A stretch of DNA of 64,000 nt from positions 2,294,001 to 2,358,000 of the forward strand of contig OY282447.1 in NCBI GenBank assembly GCA_958296165.1, given 5' to 3'. How positions within the stretch are numbered: the stretch's first letter is position 1; each line of letters starts with the position of its first letter. A program made the translations under genes and the position numbers. This DNA is from an uncultured Pseudomonadales bacterium (GTDB lineage Bacteria; Pseudomonadota; Gammaproteobacteria; Pseudomonadales; Azotimanducaceae). The notes below the pieces were generated by a model, which was given only the letters and a program-made list of their open reading frames with translations, ran no database searches and was not told where the DNA came from. Below, one piece after another: positions 40,179-49,900 of this stretch.

Positions 40179-41858
40179 ATGTCGAGCGGCGCCAAGTTCG
40201 GCATTGAGGTCAACCTCTTGACAGGCCGCTACGTGGCGACCTGCTACAACGACCGGCAGCAAGGCGAGTGGCCGCCGCATCCGGCACGGTTGTTCTCGGC
40301 GCTCGTGGCGACGTGGGCGGATGCCGACGACCCCGACCAGGCGGAACGCGAAGCCTTGGAATGGTTGGAGTCGCAAGAGGCGCCTGCTATAGCTGCCACG
40401 GATGCGGTGCCTCGCACGGTCGCCTCGCACTTCGTGCCGGTGAACGACGAGGCAATCGTCGCAAGCGTTTGGCACGCCAAGAAAGCCCTCAAGGTCCATG
40501 CACTGATGGATCAGTTGGATGGAGAGCTAAGCGCGCCGACCAGGCCCAGCACAGGTACGCGAACCATGCTGCGGTTGCGGCAGCGGATCGCGAAGGAGCG
40601 GGATGTTCGCAGACAGGTCACTGAAGTTGGCAAAACCGCTTCCGCTTCAGCTGAGAGGATGCTGCCCGATCGGCGCGGCAAACAGGAACGGTACTTCCCT
40701 TCCTTTCGGCCAGACGAGCCTCGCATCACCTTTCTTTGGGACAGTGCCGCGCCGGAAGAAATCCGCACGACTTTAGATCGACTACTGGAGCGTGTGACCA
40801 GATTGGGCCACTCCGCGACTGTAGTGTCGTGCCGAGTTGCGCCGGATATTCCCAAAGCCAGCCATGTGCCGAGCACGGTTGGCGAGAGTTTTCGCACAGT
40901 GCGGAGAGGGCAACTGGCCGAACTCGAGCGACTCCACGCCGACCACAACGGCAACAAACCTCGTGCCCTGCCCTATACGGATGTGCCCTATCGCGTTGTT
41001 CAGGATACCCTTGCTGACGAGGAGACATTGGCGGCCGATACCGCTGGCGATTGGATCGTCTTCGAGTTCGCACACAACGCCCGAGCGTACCCATCCACGC
41101 GCGTCGTCGAGGTGTCCGCGACGATGCGCGGCGCCATCTTCCGGTACGTCGAGGACCCGATACACGCGCAGCTCAGCGGCCACGAGCCGGACGGCAATCC
41201 CGTGAAATCGCCTCATTTGGCCTTTCTGCCGCTTCCGTATGTTGGCTACGAACATGCCGATGGACGGCTTCTCGGCATTGCCTTATCCGCGCCGAAGACA
41301 CTGGCGGACGACGCACGGCAGGCGTTGTACCGGGCAATCGGCGGCTGGGAAGTCTCGGAGAAGGGTGTACCCGGTTCCTATCCGTTGCGGCTCACTTTCG
41401 GCGCCGCAGGGGTTCTTCGCATGCGGAGGCTGCGCGGCAGCGGCTTGGCCGTGTCGTTGCGGCCGGGAGTTTGGCAGCGGCCCGCAAGGAAGTGGGTGTC
41501 GGCCACTCCCATCGCACTGCCGAGACATCCTGGTCGTTTGGCGGGAGGCGGGGCTCGCGCCCGCGCCAAGGCGTGGCGGGATGCGGAGCGGGCGGTTGTG
41601 GCCGCTTGTAGGCACGTCGGCCTGCCCGAACCGACGCATGTCGAGGTCTCGCTGACTCCGTTCATCGCCGGTGCGCGCGCTGCCCATCGATTCCCTCCTT
41701 TCAGCCAAATCGACCCGGGCGGCAAGCCCATCAGACGCCAGCTTGTTCATGCGTCGGTGACTTTCGATCACCGCGTGGCGGGACCGCTGATGCTCGGTAC
41801 GGGAAGGTTTTTCGGGCTTGGCCTGATGCGTCCGTTCGACGATGGGCAATCGCCTTGA
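40179..41858 (+). CDS. Type I-G (I-U) CRISPR Csb2: Cas5-Cas6 fusion
   Basis: 559-residue RAMP protein of the GSU0054/Csb2 family. The N-terminal half is Cas5-like (VNLLTGRYVATCYNDRQQGE, PPHPARLFSALVATW), binding the crRNA 5' handle; the C-terminal half is Cas6-like, with the final GPLMLGTGRFFGLGLMRPF as the glycine-rich loop of the RNA-processing domain. It is the only Cas6-like protein in the window, so it probably cuts the array transcript for both CRISPR modules. It overlaps cas3 by 17 bases. Confidence 0.88.
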   Translation: MSSGAKFGIEVNLLTGRYVATCYNDRQQGEWPPHPARLFSALVATWADADDPDQAEREALEWLESQEAPAIAATDAVPRTVASHFVPVNDEAIVASVWHAKKALKVHALMDQLDGELSAPTRPSTGTRTMLRLRQRIAKERDVRRQVTEVGKTASASAERMLPDRRGKQERYFPSFRPDEPRITFLWDSAAPEEIRTTLDRLLERVTRLGHSATVVSCRVAPDIPKASHVPSTVGESFRTVRRGQLAELERLHADHNGNKPRALPYTDVPYRVVQDTLADEETLAADTAGDWIVFEFAHNARAYPSTRVVEVSATMRGAIFRYVEDPIHAQLSGHEPDGNPVKSPHLAFLPLPYVGYEHADGRLLGIALSAPKTLADDARQALYRAIGGWEVSEKGVPGSYPLRLTFGAAGVLRMRRLRGSGLAVSLRPGVWQRPARKWVSATPIALPRHPGRLAGGGARARAKAWRDAERAVVAACRHVGLPEPTHVEVSLTPFIAGARAAHRFPPFSQIDPGGKPIRRQLVHASVTFDHRVAGPLMLGTGRFFGLGLMRPFDDGQSP

Positions 41859-44664
41859 TGGCAATGTCATGCGTCATCTGAGCGAGCACGACTTCTCCGC
41901 GTTCTTCCAAGACATTCACGGCCACGCGCCGTATCCGTGGCAGCAGCGCTTGACGACGCAGGTGCTTACCAACGGCGGATGGCCACCCGTGATCGATTTG
42001 CCGACTGGGGCCGGCAAAACCGCCGTCCTTGATGCGGCGGTCTTTGCGATGGCCGTTCAACCGGACGTTTCGCCACGGCGGATCGTCTTCGTCGTGGATC
42101 GGCGCATCGTCGTCGATCAGGTTTACGAGCGAGCGGAACGGATCCGTAAACGCATCAAGGCGGGCGAGACCGACGTACTCCAGCAGGTCAGAGAGCGCTT
42201 GCAGTCGCTTGGAGGCGGCGAGCTATTGGGCGTTGCCTGCTTGCGAGGCGGCATCCCTGTGGACGACAAGTGGGCGGAACGTCCCGATCAGCCTTGGGTG
42301 ATGGTATCCACCGTGGACCAATTCGGTTCCCGGCTGCTGTTCCGAGGCTACGGTGTGAGCCAGCGTATGCGCCCCGTCCACGCGGGGCTCGCCGGCAACG
42401 ATTGCCTCGTGATTCTGGACGAAGTCCACTTAAGCATTCCCTTCGCACAGACGTTGTCGCGAGTCGCCCATTTGGAATCCGCGCTGCCGCGCCGGTTTGG
42501 CGTTGTGGAGATGTCCGCCACGCCGAACAACACAGACGTGGCCAGATTCGAGCTCGACGCCGCAGATTGGGATAGTGCCGATCTGCGCCGCCGCCTGAAC
42601 GCGGCGAAGGAGGCCAAGCTCGAGACTGTGCCCAAGCCGGACGCCATACCCGCCGCGGTGTTGAAAATAGTCAAATCCATCGCCAAATCGAAACCCGTCT
42701 TCGCTCGTCGTGAAGACGACACTAACTTGGTCGAGCGACCGGAAGGCCAGAGCGTGGGCGTGGTCGTGAATCGCGTGCGTACGGCGCGCGAGACCTTCCT
42801 GGCGTTGCAGGGCGCTGGTTTCACGGCGCACTTGATCACAGGACGCATGCGGCCGCTGGATAGAATCGACGTGTTGGAGCGAATTCGCCCGGCAGTAGAG
42901 CCCGGCCGCGGCCTCCCGCCAAGAGGTCTTACCATCGTCGTCGCCACCCAGGCCATCGAAGTCGGCGCCGATTTCAGCTTTGACGCGCTCATCACCGAAT
43001 GTGCTGCTGTCGATAGTCTGCGCCAACGCTTCGGTCGACTAGATCGAGACGGCACTGGCTTCGAACGCAGCGGAAAGGCCGCCCGAGCTTGGATCATCGG
43101 GGCCAAGTCCACAGTCGCAGCAAAGAAGGCCGACCCAATCTACGGCCAAGCCGTGAAGGCGACTTGGGAGGAACTCAAGCGCTTGGAAGAAGTGGGGCCG
43201 ATAGACGTGGGCACAAGTTCGCTGCGCGATTTTCCGGACGAGGCTAGCGCACCCAAAGACCACGCGCCTCTGCTGCTGAAGACGCATTTGGATGCTTGGG
43301 CTCAGACCAATCCGGAGCCTATTGTGCAGCCTGATGTTCTGCATTTTCTGCACGGCTCTGAGGGTGCCGTTGCGCCCGATGTCTTTGTCGTCTGGCGTTG
43401 CGACAGAACACCGGAAACGCTTCGGCTGATACCGCCAAGGCAGGCGGAGTTTCTGTCTGTACCCATTCACGCCGCCAAAGCATGGCTGACGGACAACAGC
43501 GAAATCGAAGTTGCAGACGTTCCACATTCTGTCGACGACAGCAGCGGCACGCCTTCTCTGAGTGTTGGGGAGGATTGGGTTCGCTGGGCGGGCCACGGGA
43601 AGGGCGTCGAGAACGTCAGCGTCGCCGAAATCATGCCGGGCGACATCGTCGTCGTCGACCCGACCCGAGGCGGGCTGACCGCCAGCTCTTGGGACCCGTC
43701 TTCCTCGAATCCTGTGGAAGACTTAGGAGATGCGGCGCAGATCGCCTATGGCCGAAGAGCCACTCTGCGTCTCGATTCGCGGTTGCCGTACATTGAATCG
43801 CCGCCCAAGCCCAGCGAAGCGAGCGACCTTGACGTACCGCTACGCGAGCGCATACGGGACTGGCTGCAAGAGCAGTTGGATGCCGATGGCGCGGTTCCCC
43901 GCTGGTTCAAGGAAGCCATCGAAAGACTGCGTAGGAATCCCGTCATCGGTGTGGATGGAGAAGACGGCTACTTCCTGCTGACCGAAAGAAACCCCAGAAC
44001 CAACAGCCCGGTCGTGGATGTTGCGATCATGGACGGATCGGACGAAGCCAGTTCCATGATTGGATCGGGCGTCACGCTGCGGGGCCACATGGACGGCGTT
44101 GGAGATCGCGCCGAACGCATAGGCCAGCATCTAGGTTTGCGTGCGGACATTGTGGCCGATTTGCGGCTTGCGGGACGACTACACGATCTCGGCAAGGTAG
44201 ACACGCGCTTCCAAGCACAGTTGCTAGGAGGAGACCCGATTGAGATGGCCATGCAGGAAGAACCGCTGGCCAAGTCGTTGCCGGATGTTGGCAGAGTGGG
44301 CGGTACCTACCCGCGCGGTATGCGGCACGAGATGGCCAGCGTGGCGCTGGCGGAATCGAACACGGATGTTCTTGCCTTGGCCGTGGACAGCGACCTCGTG
44401 CTTCATTTGGTTGGCAGCCATCATGGTTTCGGACGTCCTCTGCCGGCGATAGTGGAAGACGACACACCGCAGGTTCTTTCGTACACGTTCGACGGCCATG
44501 TCCTGAATGCGAACTCCGATCTCTCGCACGGCCCACAGGCATTGGACATGGCCGATCGTTTCTGGCGCTTGACTGAACGGTATGGGTACCACGGGTTGGC
44601 GTGGCTGGAGGCCATTCTCCGGCTTGCCGACCACCGGCAAAGCGCCGAGGAGGCCCGACGGTGA
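41842..44664 (+). CDS. cas3: Type I-G (I-U) CRISPR Cas3 helicase with C-terminal HD nuclease
   Basis: 940-residue effector that unwinds and degrades target DNA. The helicase core comes first: Walker A LPTGAGKTAVLDA, the VILDEVHLS box (DEVH), EMSATPNN, and motif VI VATQAIEVGADFSF with DSLRQRFGRLDRDG. The HD nuclease is at the C-terminus (RLAGRLHDLGKVD, RHEMASVALAE, VGSHHGFGRPLP), the order typical of I-G systems and opposite to most Cas3. An internal ATG at 41869 (MRHLSEHDF) is a possible alternative start. The stop overlaps the next gene (GTGA). Confidence 0.93.
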   Translation: MGNRLDGNVMRHLSEHDFSAFFQDIHGHAPYPWQQRLTTQVLTNGGWPPVIDLPTGAGKTAVLDAAVFAMAVQPDVSPRRIVFVVDRRIVVDQVYERAERIRKRIKAGETDVLQQVRERLQSLGGGELLGVACLRGGIPVDDKWAERPDQPWVMVSTVDQFGSRLLFRGYGVSQRMRPVHAGLAGNDCLVILDEVHLSIPFAQTLSRVAHLESALPRRFGVVEMSATPNNTDVARFELDAADWDSADLRRRLNAAKEAKLETVPKPDAIPAAVLKIVKSIAKSKPVFARREDDTNLVERPEGQSVGVVVNRVRTARETFLALQGAGFTAHLITGRMRPLDRIDVLERIRPAVEPGRGLPPRGLTIVVATQAIEVGADFSFDALITECAAVDSLRQRFGRLDRDGTGFERSGKAARAWIIGAKSTVAAKKADPIYGQAVKATWEELKRLEEVGPIDVGTSSLRDFPDEASAPKDHAPLLLKTHLDAWAQTNPEPIVQPDVLHFLHGSEGAVAPDVFVVWRCDRTPETLRLIPPRQAEFLSVPIHAAKAWLTDNSEIEVADVPHSVDDSSGTPSLSVGEDWVRWAGHGKGVENVSVAEIMPGDIVVVDPTRGGLTASSWDPSSSNPVEDLGDAAQIAYGRRATLRLDSRLPYIESPPKPSEASDLDVPLRERIRDWLQEQLDADGAVPRWFKEAIERLRRNPVIGVDGEDGYFLLTERNPRTNSPVVDVAIMDGSDEASSMIGSGVTLRGHMDGVGDRAERIGQHLGLRADIVADLRLAGRLHDLGKVDTRFQAQLLGGDPIEMAMQEEPLAKSLPDVGRVGGTYPRGMRHEMASVALAESNTDVLALAVDSDLVLHLVGSHHGFGRPLPAIVEDDTPQVLSYTFDGHVLNANSDLSHGPQALDMADRFWRLTERYGYHGLAWLEAILRLADHRQSAEEARR

Positions 44665-45713
44665 CAACGACCCACCTGACTGGACTGTGTGGGACGAATC
44701 CGTTGGGATTCCTCGCCGCACTTGGCACGCAAGTCGCCTTTGCATCGGAACAGGAACAACCACGTCTGTGGTGGACGGATGACGTGGTCCCACACGCCGT
44801 TGTGGACTTCGGCCTCGACCGAATTGCCGAACAGTCCATGCAGGTGTTTGCGGCTTGGGCGGCGAGCTACACCATGAATCCTCAAATGCCAAAGGGAGAT
44901 GAACTCAAGCTCACGCCTCCGGACATCCGCACCTATCTGGAGCTGGCGAGCCGAGACTTGGCGGCTGGTCTTGCAACGGCGCTCGTTGCCGAAGACAGCC
45001 TCGACAACAATGGCAAAGCAAAGCCCACCGATCTGTACTTCACGGCAGGTCAACAGAAATTCCTCGATACGGTACGCAACGTATTGCGCAGAGTCTCGTG
45101 CGAGGATGTGCTTGCAGGGCTTGCGGGGCCGTGGCCCTATGGCAGCGAATTGCCGTCTCTCGGCTGGGACGTGGCGGACGACCGACAATATGCGTTGAGA
45201 GCGAAGAACCCTAGCCCCGAGAAAAAGAGCACGAATCCCGGCCCGGAAGCGCTCGCCTTGTTGGGTCTGACGCTCCACCCGGTGTTCAGAGGCAACGATC
45301 GAACGCTCACGCAGGGATGCTCCGGGGCGTGGAAATCGGCCAGCTACTCTTGGCCGCTTTGGAACAAAGCGGCTTCGCCGAACGCCGTTCGATCGCTGTT
45401 GGCGCACGCCTACGATCATCCCGCCGCCGCGGACCGTGCGCGATGGCTTCGTTCATGGGGTGTGTTTAGGGTGATGAAGTCCTCAATACGCCGTTCCGGA
45501 CAAGGCGGTTACGGTACGTTCGGTCCGCCCATCGTGACGTGGCAGGTCGGACATGTGGAGTCAGGAGCACAATCGATCCACCGTGCGGACAGAGAACCAA
45601 CACAATCGCGCAATCTGGCCGACGCAATCCACCAACGATTCGCCGCGCTTGGAGGCGTGGAACTAGACATCCCACCCCGGGACGCGATACGCACGCCGCC
45701 GAGCTTCGATTGA
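44661..45713 (+). CDS. Cas8-like subunit of the type I-G operon (Csx17/Cas8u-type, uncertain family)
   Basis: About 350 residues from a GTG that overlaps the cas3 stop. The N-terminus THLTGLCGTNPLGFLAALGT resembles the G..PLxxxLxALG start of I-U/I-G large-subunit proteins (Csx17/Csb3/Cas3-extension groups). The position right after cas3 in a Csb1-Csb2-Cas3 set also fits the large or PAM-recognising subunit. It is much shorter than typical Csx17 (about 700), so it may be a compact variant. No catalytic motifs were seen. Confidence 0.6.
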   Translation: MTTTHLTGLCGTNPLGFLAALGTQVAFASEQEQPRLWWTDDVVPHAVVDFGLDRIAEQSMQVFAAWAASYTMNPQMPKGDELKLTPPDIRTYLELASRDLAAGLATALVAEDSLDNNGKAKPTDLYFTAGQQKFLDTVRNVLRRVSCEDVLAGLAGPWPYGSELPSLGWDVADDRQYALRAKNPSPEKKSTNPGPEALALLGLTLHPVFRGNDRTLTQGCSGAWKSASYSWPLWNKAASPNAVRSLLAHAYDHPAAADRARWLRSWGVFRVMKSSIRRSGQGGYGTFGPPIVTWQVGHVESGAQSIHRADREPTQSRNLADAIHQRFAALGGVELDIPPRDAIRTPPSFD

Positions 45714-45716
45714 AGC

Positions 45717-46139
45717 ATGCGGTTCGTATTGGACACCAACGTCGTCTCGGAACTCATGCGGCCTAGCCCCAACGGTCGGGTGACCGCGTGGATAGCGCGA
45801 CACGCCGCTGCGCAGATGAGCTTGGTTGCCGTGAGTGAGGCAGAACTGCGCTACGGTGTAGCCGTCCTGCCGGCCGGCAGACGGCGCGACCAGTTGGCCG
45901 AAGCACTCGAAACAATGCTTGTTGACGATTTCGAGAACGACGTGTTGCCGTTCGACAGCGCGGCCGCCCGCGTCTACGCCTCCTTTGCCGCCCGCCGCAG
46001 GGCTGCCGGAAGGCCGATCGCTCACGCCGACTGTCAGATCGCCGCTGTCGCGTACTCGGTAAATGCTGCACTGGCGACGCGAAATGTCAGGGACTTCGCC
46101 GGCCTGGGCTTGGAGGTCGTTGATCCGTTTACGTCTTAA
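45717..46139 (+). CDS. PIN-domain ribonuclease, VapC/FitB-like toxin without antitoxin gene
   Basis: 140-residue PIN protein. The acidic residues are all visible: FVLDTNVVSELMRP (first Asp), VSEAELRYG (Glu), and the pair in HADCQIAAVA and ATRNVRDF. In toxin-antitoxin pairs VapC cuts RNA such as tRNA and is preceded by a vapB gene. Here the gene follows the Cas8-like gene after 3 bases and no antitoxin open frame is present on either side; the array begins about 50 bp after it. It is therefore the last gene of the type I-G operon. Confidence 0.9.
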   Translation: MRFVLDTNVVSELMRPSPNGRVTAWIARHAAAQMSLVAVSEAELRYGVAVLPAGRRRDQLAEALETMLVDDFENDVLPFDSAAARVYASFAARRRAAGRPIAHADCQIAAVAYSVNAALATRNVRDFAGLGLEVVDPFTS

Positions 46140-46187
46140 CGGCGGGGCCGAGTTGCTCGGTGGGCGGCAAGTTTGACTGGGCAGTCA

Positions 46188-46221
46188 GCTTCGATTTCCC
46201 CCGCGAAACGCGGGGGAAATC
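46188..46221. repeat. Degenerate leader-distal repeat forming a 13-bp perfect hairpin
   Basis: In this last unit the normal tcaatgagg part is replaced, so that gatttcccccgcg-aaa-cgcgggggaaatc is a perfect inverted repeat of 13 + 13 with a 3-nt loop. It could act as a transcription end point for the plus-strand cas operon. Confidence 0.8.
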
Positions 46222-46831
46222 AAGGCAGACAGACTTAGTTGATGTAGTGGCGAAGCTGGCTTCAATGAGGCCCCCGCGAACCGCGGGGGAAATCGCCGAT
46301 GGCACGGAGAAGGCACAGTGATCTGGAGGCTTCAATGAGGCCCCGCGAAACGCGGGGGAAATCCACCAGTACACCGCCGAGGGGTGGTACGTCATCATGC
46401 TTCAATGAGGCCCCCGCGAAACGCGGGGGAAATCTAGCGAAGGCGCGCGCACGTGGTGGCTAACCATGCCGCTTCAATGAGGCCCCGCGAAACGCGGGGG
46501 AAATCGAGGAGGTGGTCGTCGACAGCGCCGGGGAGCTGCTCGCTTCAATGAGGCCCCCGCGAAACGCGGGGGAAATCGAGTCGGTACAAGTCAACGCAAT
46601 CGTGACGTACCACCGCTTCAATGAGGCCCCCGCGAAACGCGGGGGAAATCTCGGCGATCAAGAGTTTGGCGTGCGGCAAACAGCGGTGCTTCAATGAGGC
46701 CCCCGCGAAACGCGGGGGAAATCTATCGTCGGAGTTGTCGTTGCCGAAGACGAAGTGCCAGCTTCAATGAGGCCCCCGCGAAACGCGGGGGAAATCTGGC
46801 GGTCGCCCAACGCGCGCCGCCCGCCGCGGCC

Positions 46832-46916
46832 GCTTCAATGAGGCCCCCGCGAAACTACGACTCGCCGTGCCGCTCAATCCCAAGGGGATAGATTGAGAAT
46901 CTAATGCAACAATAGG
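46832..46916. repeat. Truncated repeat followed by a 61-bp irregular segment
   Basis: The unit starting at 46832 stops after gcttcaatgaggcccccgcgaaac at 46855. The following 61 bp are not repeat-like and include ctcaatc...gattgag, a short inverted repeat, before repeats resume at about 46917 with a changed first base. Confidence 0.75.
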
Positions 46917-49900
46917 GTTCAATGAGGCCCCCGCGAAACGCGGGGGAAATCAGGGTGCTGACGCTGTTCTCCTTCTACAGCCTCAACATGCTTCAATGAG
47001 GCCCCCGCGAAACGCGGGGGAAATCTCCGGCCGCCGCCGCCCTGGTCCACGAACTTCGTGCCGCTTCAATGAGGCCCCCGCGAAACGCGGGGGAAATCAC
47101 GCTCAACAGCTCCGGCATTCAGATAGTGAACGAGCTTCAATGAGGCCCCCGCGAAACGCGGGGGAAATCTGGAACATTGTGGACTGGCATGCGGAAGGCG
47201 ACGTGGCCTCAATGAGGCCCCCGCGAAACGCGGGGGAAATCCTACGGAAGGATGTCTTTCGCCTGGGATGATGGCAGGCTTCAATGAGGCCCCCGCGAAA
47301 CGCGGGGGAAATCGGCTGGCTCGACTTGGTGCGGATGTTCCCGACAGAGCGCTTCAATGAGGCCCCCGCGAAACGCGGGGGAAATCTAGTGACCGAAAGG
47401 AAACGACATGGTGAACGATTACCTGCTTCAATGAGGCCCCCGCGAAACGCGGGGGAAATCCTGAGAATCTAGCCGAGGACGGTTCGCGCGACAGATTTGC
47501 TTCAATGAGGCCCCCGCGAAACGCGGGGGAAATCCTGGCGGCGGTCAGCAGCCGCGGGCCGGCCACGTCGCTTCAATGAGGCCCCCGCGAAACGCGGGGG
47601 AAATCCGGCCGCGTATGAACAACCACCAGATTCGGATCGAGGGCTTCAATGAGGCCCCCGCGAAACGCGGGGGAAATCTGTATCGGCCCGCCAGTCGCGT
47701 AGTCGGTATTGGCAAAGCTTCAATGAGGCCCCCGCGAAACGCGGGGGAAATCCGCGACCGTTGCCAAGTGCGTATTCTCGCTCGGCCAGCTTCAATGAGG
47801 CCCCCGCGAAACGCGGGGGAAATCCCGCAAGGTGGTCGAACTGAGGCCGCCGACATGAGCGAGCTTCAATGAGGCCCCCGCGAAACGCGGGGGAAATCCA
47901 TAGGATTCGAGCACAAGCCTGTCGCACGGGCGGTTGCTTCAATGAGGCCCCCGCGAAACGCGGGGGAAATCCAAGGTCCTCTCGGCGCGTCAAAAGGCTT
48001 TTGACGAGCTTCAATGAGGCCCCCGCGAAACGCGGGGGAAATCACACCTACGCATGCAGCGAAACGGCCCACAAACTTCTCGCTTCAATGAGGCCCCCGC
48101 GAAACGCGGGGGAAATCGACTCCATCGACCACGCCGCGCCGATGGCCGCCAACTGGCTTCATTCAATGAGGCCCCCGCGAAACGCGGGGGAAATCACGCT
48201 CATCAGCCCGCCTGCTCCCAAGGGGCGGCCCAGCTTCAATGAGGCCCCCGCGAAACGCGGGGGAAATCTGTGCAAGGACACGGGCGAGGTGGTCGTGACC
48301 ATGCTTCAATGAGGCCCCCGCGAAACGCGGGGGAAATCCTGGTGGTCTTCGACTTCCGATGGGTGGGCGGGCCTGGCTTCAATGAGGCCCCCGCGAAACG
48401 CGGGGGAAATCTCGATCCGACGTTGGTGGTGGAGATCGACGACGAGACCGGCTTCAATGAGGCCCCCGCGAAACGCGGGGGAAATCCTGTGAACGCGCGC
48501 ATCAAACGCGACAACGTGCGCCGCTTCAATGAGGCCCCCGCGAAACGCGGGGGAAATCCGGGCGGCACCGTCTACTTCGACAACCCGCAGCCTACCGCTT
48601 CAATGAGGCCCCCGCGAAACGCGGGGGAAATCAGCTTACCTAAACCAGTATGCCAAGGGCATCCGCTCGCTTCAATGAGGCCCCCGCGAAACGCGGGGGA
48701 AATCGTGTTGTATTTTCGGCCCTCCGCCGAATGGAGATAGTGGCTTCAATGAGGCCCCCGCGAAACGCGGGGGAAATCGGGCGGGACGGCCGCCATGTCA
48801 GCCCGAAGAAGCTCGCTTCAATGAGGCCCCCGCGAAACGCGGGGGAAATCGTACGCCGACGCCGTGGTGATAGGCGGCACGGTAGAGGCTTCAATGAGGC
48901 CCCCGCGAAACGCGGGGGAAATCGTCGCCGCGACAAGCGACGATAGTCCTCCCCGGATAGCTTCAATGAGGCCCCCGCGAAACGCGGGGGAAATCGAAGA
49001 ACCATAGCGTACGGCGCTTCACACATATCCGGCTTCAATGAGGCCCCCGCGAAACGCGGGGGAAATCATCTGCCCCGCCCCCGCCCCGCAAGTTCCCGTC
49101 AACGCTTCAATGAGGCCCCCGCGAAACGCGGGGGAAATCAATTACTGCCGCCCGTATGCCAAACAGGAACATTCATGCTTCAATGAGGCCCCCGCGAAAC
49201 GCGGGGGAAATCGGTTTGAGAGTTGACCCGCTCGCTGTGAGGCTAGGTCGCTTCAATGAGGCCCCCGCGAAACGCGGGGGAAATCCAACGAGCACTTCCG
49301 CCTCCACCGCGTGACCAGCTCGCTTCAATGAGGCCCCCGCGAAACGCGGGGGAAATCGGGGGGCTGCCACACATCGGTTGCCGGGGGATGTTGCTTCAAT
49401 GAGGCCCCCGCGAAACGCGGGGGAAATCGTGGTCGTCGACGAGCCGGTGGGACTCCGGCGCGTCCGCTTCAATGAGGCCCCCGCGAAACGCGGGGGAAAT
49501 CTACTGCTCGCGTCAATGCCAGCATGGAACGGACTATGCTTCAATGAGGCCCCCGCGAAACGCGGGGGAAATCTGGTCGCCTTCGCCGTCAGCCTTGCGA
49601 TTGCACCGTTCTGCTTCAATGAGGCCCCCGCGAAACGCGGGGGAAATCATCTTTCGGGCGTCAACTTCTCTGCCGGCCGCATCGGCGCTTCAATGAGGCC
49701 CCCGCGAAACGCGGGGGAAATCCCAAGCGCCACGGACGAAAGCGCAGCGCCTCCGAGCGCGCTTCAATGAGGCCCCCGCGAAACGCGGGGGAAATCGGTA
49801 GTCTACCTCGCAAATGCCTTTGAACCTAGTTCATGCTTCAATGAGGCCCCCGCGAAACGCGGGGGAAATCCTGCTCGCCAGCGCCGAACTCCGCCGCAAT

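Noticed and set aside
46188-46950. A separate small CRISPR (CreA-like antitoxin) next to the PIN gene
   Set aside because: The variant repeats here are continuous with the main array in spacing and sequence; no independent promoter or pairing to the cas promoter was seen.
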